Positions 13,378-22,253 of a stretch of 33,423 nt of DNA are shown here, piece by piece. The notes beneath the pieces were generated by a model. It searched no databases. It saw only the letters and a list, made by a program, of their open reading frames with translations, and had not been told where the DNA came from. The DNA comes from an uncultured Eubacteriales bacterium (GTDB lineage Bacteria; Bacillota; Clostridia; Oscillospirales; Oscillospiraceae): assembly GCA_949289455.1 (NCBI GenBank), contig CASEOA010000104.1, forward strand, positions 1 through 33,423. The letters run 5' to 3'. The translations under genes were made by a program, and so were the position numbers. The first letter of the stretch is position 1, and each line of letters starts with the position of its first letter.

Positions 13378-15656
13378 ACCTGAAATTCGTCAACCAGCCC
13401 ATCCCCAAGCTGGACGGCGCCGCCCTCACCGGGGGCAAGGGGGTGTACACCGAGGACATGGTGCCCCGGGACTGCCTGGTGGTGCAGGTGCTCCGCAGCC
13501 CCCACGCCCACGCCCGCATCAAGTCCATCCGCAAGGACGCCGCCAGCCGGGTGCCCGGCATCTCCTGTATCCTCACCTGGGAGGACGTGCCCCAGATCCG
13601 CTACACCCTGGCAGGCCAGTCCTACCCCGAGCCCTCCCCCTACGACCGGTATATCCTGGAGCGCACCGTCCGCTACGTGGGGGACCCGGTGGCCATTGTG
13701 GCGGGCCGGGACAAGGACTGCGTGGCCCGGGCCATGCGGATGATCCAGGTAAAGTACGAGGTGCTGGAGCCGGTGCTGGACTTTGAGACCGCCCTGGACA
13801 ACCCGGTGGTGGTCCACCCGGAGGAGGACTGGTTCCACCACTATGAGGACGGGGGCGACCCCAAACGCAATCTGGTGTGTACCGGCTGCGATGCCCACGG
13901 CGACGTGGAGGAAGCCCTGGCCCAATGCGACGTGGTGGTGGATCAGACCTACTACACCAAGGCCAACGCCCAGGCCATGATGGAGACCTTCCGCACCTAC
14001 ACCTACCTGGACCACAACCGGCGGCTCAACGTGGTTACCTCCACCCAGGTGCCCTTCCACTGCCGCCGCACCATCGCCCACGCCCTGGGCCTGCCCAAGG
14101 GGATGGTGCGGGTGGTGAAGCCCCGGATCGGCGGCGGCTTCGGGGCCAAGCAGACCCTGGTCAGCGAGCTCTTCCCCGCCCTGGTCACTCTGCGCACCAG
14201 CAAGCCCGCCAAGATCATCTACACCCGGAAGGAGTCCTTCCAGGCCTCCAACAGCCGCCACCAGACCAGAGTCCACGTCCGGGTGGGGGCCATGAAGGAT
14301 GGCACCATCAAGGCGGTGGACATGCACGCCCTGTCCAACGCCGGGGCCTACGGGGAGCACGCTACCACCACCATCGGGCTGGTGGGCCACAAGAGCATCC
14401 CCCTCTACGCCCGGCAGGCCGCCTTCCGGTTCTCCTGGGACGTGGTGTACACCCACACCATGGCCGCCGGGGCCTACCGGGGCTACGGGGCCACCCAGGG
14501 CTGCTTCGCCATGGAGTCCGCCGTCAACGAGCTGGCGGAGAAGCTGAACATGGACCCGGCCCGGCTGCGGCTGATGAACCTGCCCCATGTGGGGGAGAAC
14601 ATGGCGGCCTACTACAACGAGCCCCTTACCAGCTGCGCCCTGCCCCAGTGTATTGAGACGGGCATGGAGATGATCGGCTGGAAGGAGAACTACCCCAGCG
14701 TCCGGGTGGACGACCACACCGTCCGGGGGCTGGGCATGGCGGTGACCATGCAGGGCTCGGGCATCTCCGCCCTGGACACCGCCTCGGTCACCATCAAGCT
14801 CAACGACGACGGCTACTACACCCTGATGATCGGGGCCACCGACATGGGCACCGGCTGCGACACCATTCTGGCCCAGATGGCCGCTGAGGTTTTGAATTGC
14901 CCCATGGAGCGCATCACCGTGGACGGGGTGGACACCGACCACTCCCCCTTCGATACCGGCTCCTACGCCTCCAGCACCACCTACGTCACCGGCTCCGCCG
15001 TGGTGAAGGCCTGCACCGAGCTGCGGGAGAAGATCGCCGCGGAGGGGGCCCGGCGGCTGAACATCCACCCCGAGCGGGCGGAATTTGACGGGGACACGGT
15101 CTTTGACCGCACCCACCCGGAGACCGCCATCACCCTGGACAAGCTGGCCCAGACGCTGGTGGCCGGAGTGGGGCCCCAGTGGCTCACCGCCACCGCCAGC
15201 CATTGCAGCCCCACTTCCCCGCCCCCCTTCATGGCGGGCTTTGCCCAGGTGGAGGTGGACCTGGAGACCGGCGTGGCCAAGGTGGTGGACTACGTTGGCG
15301 TGGTGGACTGCGGCACCGTGGTCAACAAGAACCTGGCCCGGGTCCAGGCCGAGGGAGGCATCGCCCAGGGCATCGGCATGGCCCTGCTGGAGGACGTCAA
15401 CTACGACCCCAAGGGCCAGATGGTCAACTCCACCTTCATGACCTATAAAATCCCCTGCCGTACCGACCTGCCCGAGATTCGGGTGGCCTTTGAGGAGAGC
15501 TACGAGCCCAACGGCCCCTTCGGGGCCAAGTCCATCGGCGAGGTGGTCATCAACACCCCCTCCCCCGCCATCGCCCAGGCGGTGTACAACGCCACCGGCG
15601 TGCGGGTGCGCTCCCTGCCCATTACGGCGGAGAAAATTTTGATGGGAATGGAATAA
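13374..15656 (+). CDS. molybdenum hydroxylase, molybdopterin-binding catalytic subunit
   Basis: This 760-residue catalytic subunit of the xanthine dehydrogenase/aldehyde oxidase family has the N-terminal a/b hammerhead domain (about 15-125) and the molybdopterin-binding domain. It carries GGGFGAKQ (residues 253-260), GAYRGYGATQG, TDMGTG and the C-terminal GAKSIGE with the probable base Glu723. The ATG at 13374 has a GAAGGAGG site and overlaps the previous stop. No XdhC-type sulfuration factor, MocA or selenium-insertion genes are within the window, so maturation must be encoded elsewhere. In clostridia such trios act on xanthine or other purines; I cannot assign the substrate. An intrinsic terminator follows directly. 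Confidence 0.93.
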   Translation: MNLKFVNQPIPKLDGAALTGGKGVYTEDMVPRDCLVVQVLRSPHAHARIKSIRKDAASRVPGISCILTWEDVPQIRYTLAGQSYPEPSPYDRYILERTVRYVGDPVAIVAGRDKDCVARAMRMIQVKYEVLEPVLDFETALDNPVVVHPEEDWFHHYEDGGDPKRNLVCTGCDAHGDVEEALAQCDVVVDQTYYTKANAQAMMETFRTYTYLDHNRRLNVVTSTQVPFHCRRTIAHALGLPKGMVRVVKPRIGGGFGAKQTLVSELFPALVTLRTSKPAKIIYTRKESFQASNSRHQTRVHVRVGAMKDGTIKAVDMHALSNAGAYGEHATTTIGLVGHKSIPLYARQAAFRFSWDVVYTHTMAAGAYRGYGATQGCFAMESAVNELAEKLNMDPARLRLMNLPHVGENMAAYYNEPLTSCALPQCIETGMEMIGWKENYPSVRVDDHTVRGLGMAVTMQGSGISALDTASVTIKLNDDGYYTLMIGATDMGTGCDTILAQMAAEVLNCPMERITVDGVDTDHSPFDTGSYASSTTYVTGSAVVKACTELREKIAAEGARRLNIHPERAEFDGDTVFDRTHPETAITLDKLAQTLVAGVGPQWLTATASHCSPTSPPPFMAGFAQVEVDLETGVAKVVDYVGVVDCGTVVNKNLARVQAEGGIAQGIGMALLEDVNYDPKGQMVNSTFMTYKIPCRTDLPEIRVAFEESYEPNGPFGAKSIGEVVINTPSPAIAQAVYNATGVRVRSLPITAEKILMGME

Positions 15657-15659
15657 ACG

Positions 15660-15690
15660 AAAAAGGCGCGCCGCCCGGCGCGCCTTTTTT
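15660..15690 (+). terminator. terminator of the molybdenum hydroxylase operon
   Basis: A 9-bp perfect stem GGCGCGCCG/CGGCGCGCC (15665-15673, 15676-15684) is flanked by AAAA and TTTTTT. Confidence 0.93.
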
Positions 15691-15762
15691 GCCAAGTTAG
15701 GGAGATATATGTCGTGCTCCGTGGAGCGCCTCGACCAGTCCGGTTCCCTGACGCCCCCGTCT

Positions 15763-15980
15763 GTAGGGGCGATGATCCATCGCCCGGCTCTCTGTCGCCG
15801 TACCAGTTCCGTCCCATCCGTAGGGGCGGGTCCCAGACCCGCCCGCATATCCCGAATTTGGGAATGTAACGTGTTTTCCCGCAGGGCCGCCACGCATGGC
15901 GGCCCACGTTCCTATACCGCGGATCGTGCCGCCCCCTCATCCGGCCCTCCGGGCCACCTTCCCCCCTGGGGGTGGAAGGT
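15763..15980. repeat. cluster of hairpin repeats between xdh and gatD
   Basis: This gene-free stretch holds GTAGGGGCGATG-ATC-CATCGCCC (about 15763-15787), GTAGGGGCGGGTCCCAGACC-type (about 15820-15846), a GGCCGCCACGCATGGCGGCC-type unit (about 15884-15904), and an inverted copy of the CCTTCCCCCC element (15929-15980). No coding potential is seen in 15691-16012. Confidence 0.75.
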
Positions 15981-16012
15981 TTGGGGCACCGCTTCTATCT
16001 CCTAACTCCTAT

Positions 16013-16741
16013 CTATCTCAGCAGGGCGGACAGCTCCTCCAGCGTCACCTGGTAGGCCCGCCGGGCCATATCCATCCAGGGCTGGCCGGCGGGGACGGGG
16101 GGCATGGACTCCCCCCGGTTTTTGTACAGCTTGCCCGCCACCCAGGTCAGGAAGGCGGGGTTCTTCACCAGCACCGGCCCGGTGATGTGGGTGCCCATCA
16201 CGTTGCCCTGGTAAAAGCCCTCGGGGCCCTTGTCCCCCTCGTTGCCGGTGCCCATGTCCAGGGCGGTGAACAGGGGGTTGTCCACCCCGCTGGTCACCGA
16301 GCACTTGTTCATAAAGCCCACCACCGGCGCCTCGAACAGGCTGGTGCGGGCGATCACGTCGTGAGGCATCCGCTTGTCGGTCTCCACGGTGGCAAAGCTC
16401 CCAAAGCCCAGCCCCTCGTACAGGGTGCCCTCCTTGTCGGTGACGGAGGCGCCCAGCAGCTCCATGGCGTTGCCGGTGAAGAGCACCAGACCGCGCTCCG
16501 CCGCCTCCCCCAGGGCCTGCCGGTGGGGAGTCAGCCAGGTAAGGGCCGCCTTCTGGGTACGCTCGGTGCCCGCCCCCATGTAGATCAGGTCGGCCCCGGA
16601 CAGGTCGGGGGTCTCCCCCGGCGCCGCCGCCGTCAGCTCCACCGGCTCCCCCAGGCTCTCCAGCAGCCGGGTCAAAAGGGCCAGATTGGCGTATTCCCCG
16701 TACAGGCTCATGGCCTGGGGGTAAAGATGAACCAATTTCAT
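16013..16741 (-). CDS. GatD-like class I glutamine amidotransferase domain protein, nucleophile Cys missing
   Basis: This 242-residue protein of the CobB/CobQ-like amidotransferase fold pairs with the MurT-like protein upstream (14-nt gap). Canonical GatD feeds ammonia from glutamine to MurT to amidate D-Glu in lipid II. The fold landmarks are here: LYPQAMSLYGEYAN, DLIYMGAGTE, and THITGPVLVKNP with the catalytic-type His185. At the nucleophile elbow, where GatD reads CGGYQFLG, this protein reads TGNAMELLG, so Thr89 replaces Cys. The only cysteine (Cys147) lies elsewhere. Either it uses free ammonia through its partner, has another role, or is a clade-specific form. The ATG at 16741 has a GAGGAGGGG site; the stop is TAG. 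Confidence 0.85.
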   Translation of the reverse strand: MKLVHLYPQAMSLYGEYANLALLTRLLESLGEPVELTAAAPGETPDLSGADLIYMGAGTERTQKAALTWLTPHRQALGEAAERGLVLFTGNAMELLGASVTDKEGTLYEGLGFGSFATVETDKRMPHDVIARTSLFEAPVVGFMNKCSVTSGVDNPLFTALDMGTGNEGDKGPEGFYQGNVMGTHITGPVLVKNPAFLTWVAGKLYKNRGESMPPVPAGQPWMDMARRAYQVTLEELSALLR

Positions 16742-16755
16742 ACCCGTTCCCCTCC

Positions 16756-18084
16756 TCAGTTGTCCCGCTTGACCTTGTCCAGCAGCTTGTCCCGGTCGGA
16801 GAAGCAGGTGACCACGAACAGCTCCTCCTCCCCGTCCCCCTCCATGGCCTGGATGGCCTCTGGAATGGACGGATAGCAGCATATCTTTTCCCGGGCAATG
16901 GCGGAAAAGTCGAAGCGGAGGGCCAGGTCGTTGACGTACTTGCCGCACAGCACCACCCGCTCCACGTGGGGGGCGTTCAGCAGGTCGAAGTCGATGTCCC
17001 ACAGCCAGCTGGTCTCGCCGGTAAAATACTTGCGGCTGATGGCGTCCACCATCACCACCACGGTGCAGGGCTTGTCCCAGTCCCGGATATACCGCAGGTT
17101 GGTATCGTAGGCCACGGAATTTTCGTGCTTGCTGGTGAGGAGGGTGCCGTGGTGCTTGCCCAGGGTGAAGGTGACCATCCGCCCGTTTTTCAGGATATAG
17201 CTGCCCAGCACCTGGGCGATGGTGGCCTTGTCCACCCCGCACAGCCGGCACAGGGACCAGGCCGCCAGGATGTTGTACACGTTATAAATGCTGTGGAAGC
17301 TGAGCTGGAGCTGGGTGTCCCCCTCCAGGGTGAGCCGTCCGGCCTTCAGGTCCAGACCGGTGGCGGCAAAGTCGGGGGTGTGGCGATGGTGGCCGCAGCC
17401 GGGGCAGCGGTAGTGGCCGATGTGGTTGTAGTGGTAGAGGGTGTACTCCATTTCCTCTTTGCACACCGGGCACAGATATCCGTCGTGGTACACCCCGTGG
17501 TGCTCCGCCGTGGCCCCGTCCCAGGCCTCCAGGCCGAACCAGCGCACCTTGTCCCGGCCCTGGGCGAAGCAGGACACCAGGGGGTCGTCGGCGTTGAGCA
17601 CCAGGGTGGTGTCCTTGTGGAGGGCGGGCAGGATGGCGTCGTACACCCACTCGGGATGGCCGTTCCGGGTGAGCTGGTCCCGGTACAGGTTGGTGATGAC
17701 GAAGTGGGTGGGGTGGAACCACCGAAAACTGTAGCGTGCGTACCGCTCGTCGCTCTCCAGCAGCAGCACGTCCCCTTTCATCTTTCCACCCAGGGTGCAG
17801 TGGGTGAGGACCAGGGTGGCCACCCCCTCGATCTGGTTGGAGCCCTCGGCGTTGTACACCACGTCCTTGCCGGCGGCCCGGAGGACGGCGGCGATCATCT
17901 CCACCGTGGAGGTCTTGCCGTTGGAGCCGGTGACCGCCACCACATAGGGGGGCAGCTTCACCCGGCCCAGGGCGTCGGGGCAGATTTTTAGGGCGATCTG
18001 GCCGGGGAGGCTGCTCCCCTTCCCCACCAGCTTTCCCACAAACCGAATGGCCTTGCACAGCAGTACGGCCAGGGCCAGTTTCAT
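16756..18084 (-). CDS. MurT-like Mur ligase family protein
   Basis: This 442-residue ATP-dependent ligase of the Mur family has P-loop GSNGKTST (53-60), a MurT-type zinc ribbon with Cys205, Cys208, Cys227 and Cys230 (CPVC, CPGC), and a C-terminal domain with SWLWDIDFDLL (359-369). MurT with GatD amidates the alpha-carboxyl of D-Glu in lipid II. It is divergent here: where MurT proteins usually have a KNPAG-type motif it reads SKHENSVAYDTN, and GETSWLWD replaces the usual DGRDVSWLWD. Together with the Cys-less GatD partner this suggests altered chemistry or a different acceptor. The ATG at 18084 has an AAAGGAG site. It has its own promoter. Confidence 0.85.
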   Translation of the reverse strand: MKLALAVLLCKAIRFVGKLVGKGSSLPGQIALKICPDALGRVKLPPYVVAVTGSNGKTSTVEMIAAVLRAAGKDVVYNAEGSNQIEGVATLVLTHCTLGGKMKGDVLLLESDERYARYSFRWFHPTHFVITNLYRDQLTRNGHPEWVYDAILPALHKDTTLVLNADDPLVSCFAQGRDKVRWFGLEAWDGATAEHHGVYHDGYLCPVCKEEMEYTLYHYNHIGHYRCPGCGHHRHTPDFAATGLDLKAGRLTLEGDTQLQLSFHSIYNVYNILAAWSLCRLCGVDKATIAQVLGSYILKNGRMVTFTLGKHHGTLLTSKHENSVAYDTNLRYIRDWDKPCTVVVMVDAISRKYFTGETSWLWDIDFDLLNAPHVERVVLCGKYVNDLALRFDFSAIAREKICCYPSIPEAIQAMEGDGEEELFVVTCFSDRDKLLDKVKRDN

Positions 18085-18124
18085 GGAATGTCACTCCTTT
18101 GCTGTTTTCCGCATAGCATTCCAT

Positions 18125-18154
18125 ATTATACCCACCTGCCCCGGAGAAAGTCAA
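18125..18154 (-). promoter_or_regulatory. sigmaA promoter of the murT-gatD-like operon
   Basis: Minus strand: TTGACT (18149-18154), 18 nt, TATAAT (18125-18130), about 40 nt from the ATG. Confidence 0.75.
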
Positions 18155-18160
18155 TGGGAC

Positions 18161-18208
18161 AAAACCGCCGCCGGACAGGGGTCCTCCCTGCCCGGCGGCG
18201 GCCGTTTT
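18161..18208 (-). terminator. terminator of spoIVA
   Basis: Stem CCGCCGCCGG/CCGGCGGCGG (18165-18174, 18192-18201) with inner CAGGG/CCCTG and flanking AAAA/TTTT. It directly follows the spoIVA stop and could work in both directions. Confidence 0.88.
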
Positions 18209-19685
18209 ACAGAATGATGCAGATGAGCCCCCCGGAGCCCTCGTTGATGATGCGCTGGAGGGTCTCCTGGAGCTTGGAGCGGGCGTCCTCCGGCATCCGC
18301 TTCAGTTTGCCGTTGAGATCCTCGCTGACCAGCTCGTGGAAGGACTTGCCAAAGATGTTGGACTGCCAGATGGCTTTGGTGTCCCCCTCGAACTCCTGGA
18401 GCAGGAAGTTCACCATCTCCTCGCTCTGCTTTTCGTTGCCCACAATGGGGGATACCTCGGTCTCAATGTCCGCCCGGATCATGTGGATAGAGGGGGCCGA
18501 AGCTTTGAGGCGCACCCCGTAGCGGCCCCCCTGGCGGACGATCTCCGGCTCCTCCAGCACCAGCTCGTCGGTGCCGGGCACCACGATGCCGTAGCCGGTG
18601 GCCTTCACCTCCTCCAAGGCCCCGGCCACCTTGTCGTACTCCGCCTTCACCAGGGCCAGGCGGCTGAGCAGCTCCAACAGGTCCCCGTCGTCGTGGACGG
18701 TGAAGCCGGACTGCTGGGAGAGGGTGTCGTAAAACAGGCTCCGGGGCAGGTCCAGCTGGGCAGCGGCCAGCCCCACCCCCAGGTTCATGGCGGTGATCCT
18801 GGCGTCGCTCACCGTGTCGCAGGCCCCGATGGCGGCCACCGCCCCCTCCACGTCCCGGATGCGGCGCATGTCCTTGGCCCCCTCCCGGATGGCGGCGTAC
18901 AGCCCGTGCTTGATGGGGTGGTCCCAGGGCAGGGCGTCCACCCAGGGGGGCAGGAACAGGTCCAGCTCCTTCACCGGGAACTCGTACAGCACCCCCTTGA
19001 TGATGTCGGTCACCGCCCCCTCCTCCAGCTCCAGGCAGTTGACGCACACGCAGGTCACATCGTACCGGCTGGCGATGTCCGCCCGGATGGCCTGGGCCCG
19101 GTCGGACTGGGGTTGGGCAGAGTTGAGCACCACCAGAAAGGGCTTGCCCAGCTCCTTCAATTCGGTGATGACCCGCTCCTCCGCCTCCAGATAATCCTCC
19201 CGGGGGATGTCGGTGATGGTGCCGTCGGTGGTGACCACGATGCCGATGGTAGAGTGCTCGGCAATGACCTTCCGGGTGCCGATCTCGGCGGCCTCGGTCA
19301 TGGGGATGGGCTCGGGGAACCAGGGGGTGGTGACCATCCGGGGGGAGTCGTCCTCCAGGGAGCCCACCGCCCCGGGCACCAGGTAGCCCACGCAGTCGAT
19401 GAGCCGCACCGAGAAGGTAGCCCCGCTGTCCATCACCACCTCCACCGCCTCTTCGGGGACGAATTTGGGCTCGGCGGTCATGATGGTACGGCCCGAGCCG
19501 CTCTGGGGCAGCTCGTCCCGGGCCCGCTCCCGGCGGTACACGTTCTCGATGCCCGGGATGACCAGGGTTTCCATAAACCGCTTGATGAACGTGGATTTTC
19601 CAGTCCGCACCGGCCCCACCACGCCGATATAGATATCCCCCTCGGTCCGCAGGGCGATATCCTCATAGAGCTTGCGTTCTTCCAC
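18207..19685 (-). CDS. spoIVA: stage IV sporulation protein A (coat morphogenetic ATPase)
   Basis: At 492 residues it has exactly the usual SpoIVA length. SpoIVA polymerises on the outer forespore membrane with ATP and forms the base of the spore coat and a platform for cortex assembly. Visible parts are the P-loop GPVRTGKST (24-32), the N-terminal EDIALRTEGDIYIGVVGPVRTGK, RARDELPQSG, IDCVGYLVPGA, and the conserved C-terminus ending GSGGLICIIL. The start is GTG at 19685 with AAGGAGG 8 nt upstream; a TTG two codons earlier is too close to that site. The frame stays open far upstream, but that sequence overlaps the helicase gene. A sigmaE-type promoter precedes it. Confidence 0.97.
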   Translation of the reverse strand: MEERKLYEDIALRTEGDIYIGVVGPVRTGKSTFIKRFMETLVIPGIENVYRRERARDELPQSGSGRTIMTAEPKFVPEEAVEVVMDSGATFSVRLIDCVGYLVPGAVGSLEDDSPRMVTTPWFPEPIPMTEAAEIGTRKVIAEHSTIGIVVTTDGTITDIPREDYLEAEERVITELKELGKPFLVVLNSAQPQSDRAQAIRADIASRYDVTCVCVNCLELEEGAVTDIIKGVLYEFPVKELDLFLPPWVDALPWDHPIKHGLYAAIREGAKDMRRIRDVEGAVAAIGACDTVSDARITAMNLGVGLAAAQLDLPRSLFYDTLSQQSGFTVHDDGDLLELLSRLALVKAEYDKVAGALEEVKATGYGIVVPGTDELVLEEPEIVRQGGRYGVRLKASAPSIHMIRADIETEVSPIVGNEKQSEEMVNFLLQEFEGDTKAIWQSNIFGKSFHELVSEDLNGKLKRMPEDARSKLQETLQRIINEGSGGLICIIL

Positions 19686-19729
19686 TGGCAATTCCTCCTT
19701 AGGCGGCGTCAAGCCGGCGTTTTCCTTAC

Positions 19730-19756
19730 ATCCTATGGGGATAAGCTGTGGAATAT
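19730..19756 (-). promoter_or_regulatory. sigmaE promoter of spoIVA
   Basis: Minus strand: ATATT (19752-19756), 14 nt, CATAGGAT (19730-19737). This fits the mother-cell sigmaE consensus in both boxes and spacing. spoIVA is a sigmaE gene in Bacillus. Confidence 0.75.
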
Positions 19757-19762
19757 GCGTCC

Positions 19763-21853
19763 TCATTCCAGGGCCAGCTGGCCCATGCGCAGGGCGGTGG
19801 ACAGGGAGAGACGCTTGTCCATCCCGCTGTCGAAGGATACCGTGGCGATGTCCCCGGTGCGGGCGGTGATCACCCCGGGGCCGAAGGTCCTGTGGACCAG
19901 CCGGACGCCGGAGGCATAGCGGGCCTGTCTGGCCGCCACCTCCTCCCGGTTGGGCTGGGCGAGGGGTTTGGCGGGGCGCACCTTCTTCTGCTCCGGTTTT
20001 TTTGGGGGGAACAGCTCCCGGGCAAAGGTGGAGGAGAGCCCGCCCTTCCGGAAGGTGAACACCCCCAGGGAGCCCTTGGCCCGGGTCATGCCCACGTAAA
20101 AGAGCCGCCGCTCCTCCTCGTACACCTCCCGTTCCTCCTCCCCGGCGTCGCCGCTTGGCACCGAGCGGGGAAAGATGCCGTCGGCCACGTCCATGAGCAG
20201 CACCCGCTGGTACTCCAGACCCTTGCTGGAGTGGATGGTGGACAGCACGAAGGGGCAGTCCGCCGGGCCGGAGCCCGACCGGGCCACCTGCTCCAGCTCC
20301 TCCAGCCGGCGGAGCAGAGCCGCCGGGCTGGGCTGGGCCGCACCCAGGGCCTCCAGAATCTCTGCTTTGTGCAGGTCGCCGCCCCGCTCCTGGAGGTAGT
20401 CCCCGTATCCCATGAAGTGGACCATCCGGTACACCGCCTTGTCCCCTGGGTCGGTGAGCAGATTGTTCAGATGGGTCTGGAGGGCCTTGCACTGGCGCTT
20501 GGACCAGGGGGAGGTTTTGGGGCTGGCGATGAGGTACTCCAGCGGGGGTACGTCCTTCTCTGCCCCCTGCCGGACGGCCTCCTGGGCCAGGGCCTTGCTG
20601 ATGCCCGCCCCCAGCTTGTAGTACAGAGAGAGAAACCGCTCCCCGTCAACGGGATTCTGAGCCAGGCGGATCAAGTCGGTGAGGTCCCGCACCACCCGGC
20701 TGGTGAAAAAGCTGCCGTCCATCTGGCGGCACCGGTAGGGGATGCCTGTCCGGTCCAGCAGGTCGATGAGAGGCAGGGCGCTGTCGTTGTCCCGGTAGAG
20801 CACGGCGGTCTCCACGGAGCAGTCCGCCGCCGCCTTGCACAGGTAGCGGTACTGGCTCTGCCGGTCGTACACCGGGATTTCCCGGACGGCGGGGCCGTCC
20901 CCCTGGGTGGCGATCATATGCTTGGGGCGGCGGTCCCGGTTGTTCTGGATAAACTTGTCCGCCGCCGCCACAATGGGCCGGGCGGAGCGGTAGTTCCGCT
21001 CCAGGAAGAGCACCTTTGCCTGGGGGTAGTCCCGGTCAAAGCCGGTGAGGGCCTGGGGGCAGGCCGCCCGGAAACCGTAAATGCTCTGGTCCTCGTCCCC
21101 CACCAGAAACAGGTTGCCCCCTTCCCCTGCCAGCAGACGGAGGATGGTGTGCTGGATCTTGGAGGTGTCCTGGGCCTCGTCCACGCAGAAGTACCGGTAC
21201 CGCTTCTGGATGGCCGCCAGCACCTGGGGGTATTTGCGGAGGATCTGGAGGGCGTACACCATCTGGTCGTCAAAGTCCATCTGCCGCCGCTGCCGCAGGG
21301 CTTGGTTGTAGGCCTGGAAGAAGGGGGCAAACTCCATCCCCTCCACCTCCATCCCCTCCAGGGCCTCCCCTGTCAGCATCTGGTTTTTGGCGTAGGTGAT
21401 GGCGCTCTGGAGGTTTTTCAAAATGCCCTCGGTGGCAAATTCCCCGGTCTGGGCCTTGTACAGCTCCCCCAGCAGAGCGTTTTTCCCGCCCCCGTCCTCC
21501 AGCAGCTTAAAGGCCGAGCGGCCGAACACCCGCTCATAATAGCGGATGATCCGGGCGCACACGGCGTTGATGGTGTGGAAGGCCAGCTTCTCCCCCTCCT
21601 CCCCGCCGAAGAGGGCTGCGTACCGGGCCTTCATGTCCCGGGCGGCGGAGACGGTGTAGGTCATAGTGAGGATGTGCTCCGGAGGGATGCCCGCCCCGTG
21701 GGTCAGATACCCCAGCCGGGTCACCAGCACGGTGGTCTTGCCGCTGCCCGGCACCGCCAGCAGCAGCACCGGCCCCTCCACCGCCTGAACCGCCTCCTCC
21801 TGCTGGGGGTCCAGGGAGATGTGATATGTGGTTTTGAACTGGGTGAAGTCCAT
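19763..21853 (-). CDS. UvrD/PcrA/Rep-type superfamily 1 DNA helicase
   Basis: This 696-residue SF1A helicase has the motifs in order: Q-motif LDPQQEEAV, Walker A VPGSGKT (34-40), motif II VDEAQDTS, motif III GDEDQSIYGFRAA, motif IV RNYRS, motif V TIHSSKGLEY and motif VI EERRLFYVGMTRAK. It ends with a short domain (VHRTFGPGVITA...TVSFDSG) like the C-terminal Tudor-like part of PcrA. It unwinds DNA 3'-5' in repair or replication restart. The ATG at 21853 has a GGGAGGG site; an in-frame ATG four codons upstream lacks one. The spoIVA promoter lies 77 bp beyond its stop. Confidence 0.93.
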   Translation of the reverse strand: MDFTQFKTTYHISLDPQQEEAVQAVEGPVLLLAVPGSGKTTVLVTRLGYLTHGAGIPPEHILTMTYTVSAARDMKARYAALFGGEEGEKLAFHTINAVCARIIRYYERVFGRSAFKLLEDGGGKNALLGELYKAQTGEFATEGILKNLQSAITYAKNQMLTGEALEGMEVEGMEFAPFFQAYNQALRQRRQMDFDDQMVYALQILRKYPQVLAAIQKRYRYFCVDEAQDTSKIQHTILRLLAGEGGNLFLVGDEDQSIYGFRAACPQALTGFDRDYPQAKVLFLERNYRSARPIVAAADKFIQNNRDRRPKHMIATQGDGPAVREIPVYDRQSQYRYLCKAAADCSVETAVLYRDNDSALPLIDLLDRTGIPYRCRQMDGSFFTSRVVRDLTDLIRLAQNPVDGERFLSLYYKLGAGISKALAQEAVRQGAEKDVPPLEYLIASPKTSPWSKRQCKALQTHLNNLLTDPGDKAVYRMVHFMGYGDYLQERGGDLHKAEILEALGAAQPSPAALLRRLEELEQVARSGSGPADCPFVLSTIHSSKGLEYQRVLLMDVADGIFPRSVPSGDAGEEEREVYEEERRLFYVGMTRAKGSLGVFTFRKGGLSSTFARELFPPKKPEQKKVRPAKPLAQPNREEVAARQARYASGVRLVHRTFGPGVITARTGDIATVSFDSGMDKRLSLSTALRMGQLALE

Positions 21854-21958
21854 AGGCCCTCCCATACGAACAAGAATAGAACAAGGATACCACACTTCCG
21901 GAAAAAATGCCAGCAAAAAGGGGGACCGCCGCCCTTTGGACAACGATCCCCTCCAATC

Positions 21959-22249
21959 TCAGGTCTGACAGTATTGTTCCTTCAGCACTCCCATCAGGGC
22001 GGCCAGTCTGCCGTCCCGGATGGAGTAGGTCACATATTGCCCCTGCTTTTCCCCTTGGACCAGGCCTCCGGCCCGCAGCTTGTGGAGATGCTGGGACAGG
22101 GCGGGGGCGGTGATGTTGGGCACCCGGGCGCTCAGCTCCCCCACGGTCTTTGGCCCATCCAGCAGGGCGCACAGAATCAAAAGCCGGTTCTCATTGGCCA
22201 GCTGGGCCATGAGCTCCGCGATGACCCTGGCCTGTTCCCACAACTCCAT
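21959..22249 (-). CDS. ArsR/SmtB family transcriptional repressor
   Basis: This 96-residue winged-helix protein has the typical order: LANENRLLILCALLDGPKTVGEL, recognition helix ITAPALSQHLHKLRAGGLV and wing GEKQGQYVTYSIRD. The ELCV-type metal motif of ArsR/SmtB is not evident; a single Cys near the C-terminus (QYCQT) could sense redox or thiols. The ATG at 22249 has GAGGTGAGG. It is the third gene of a ferredoxin/NapH-like operon (4-nt gap) whose promoter carries a perfect inverted repeat, so it is probably the autorepressor. Confidence 0.9.
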   Translation of the reverse strand: MELWEQARVIAELMAQLANENRLLILCALLDGPKTVGELSARVPNITAPALSQHLHKLRAGGLVQGEKQGQYVTYSIRDGRLAALMGVLKEQYCQT

Positions 22250-22253
22250 ATCC

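Noticed and set aside
13305..15893. Long minus-strand frame opposite the molybdenum hydroxylase
   Set aside because: Antisense shadow with His/Gly/Val-rich low-complexity sequence; the plus-strand subunits have complete motifs.
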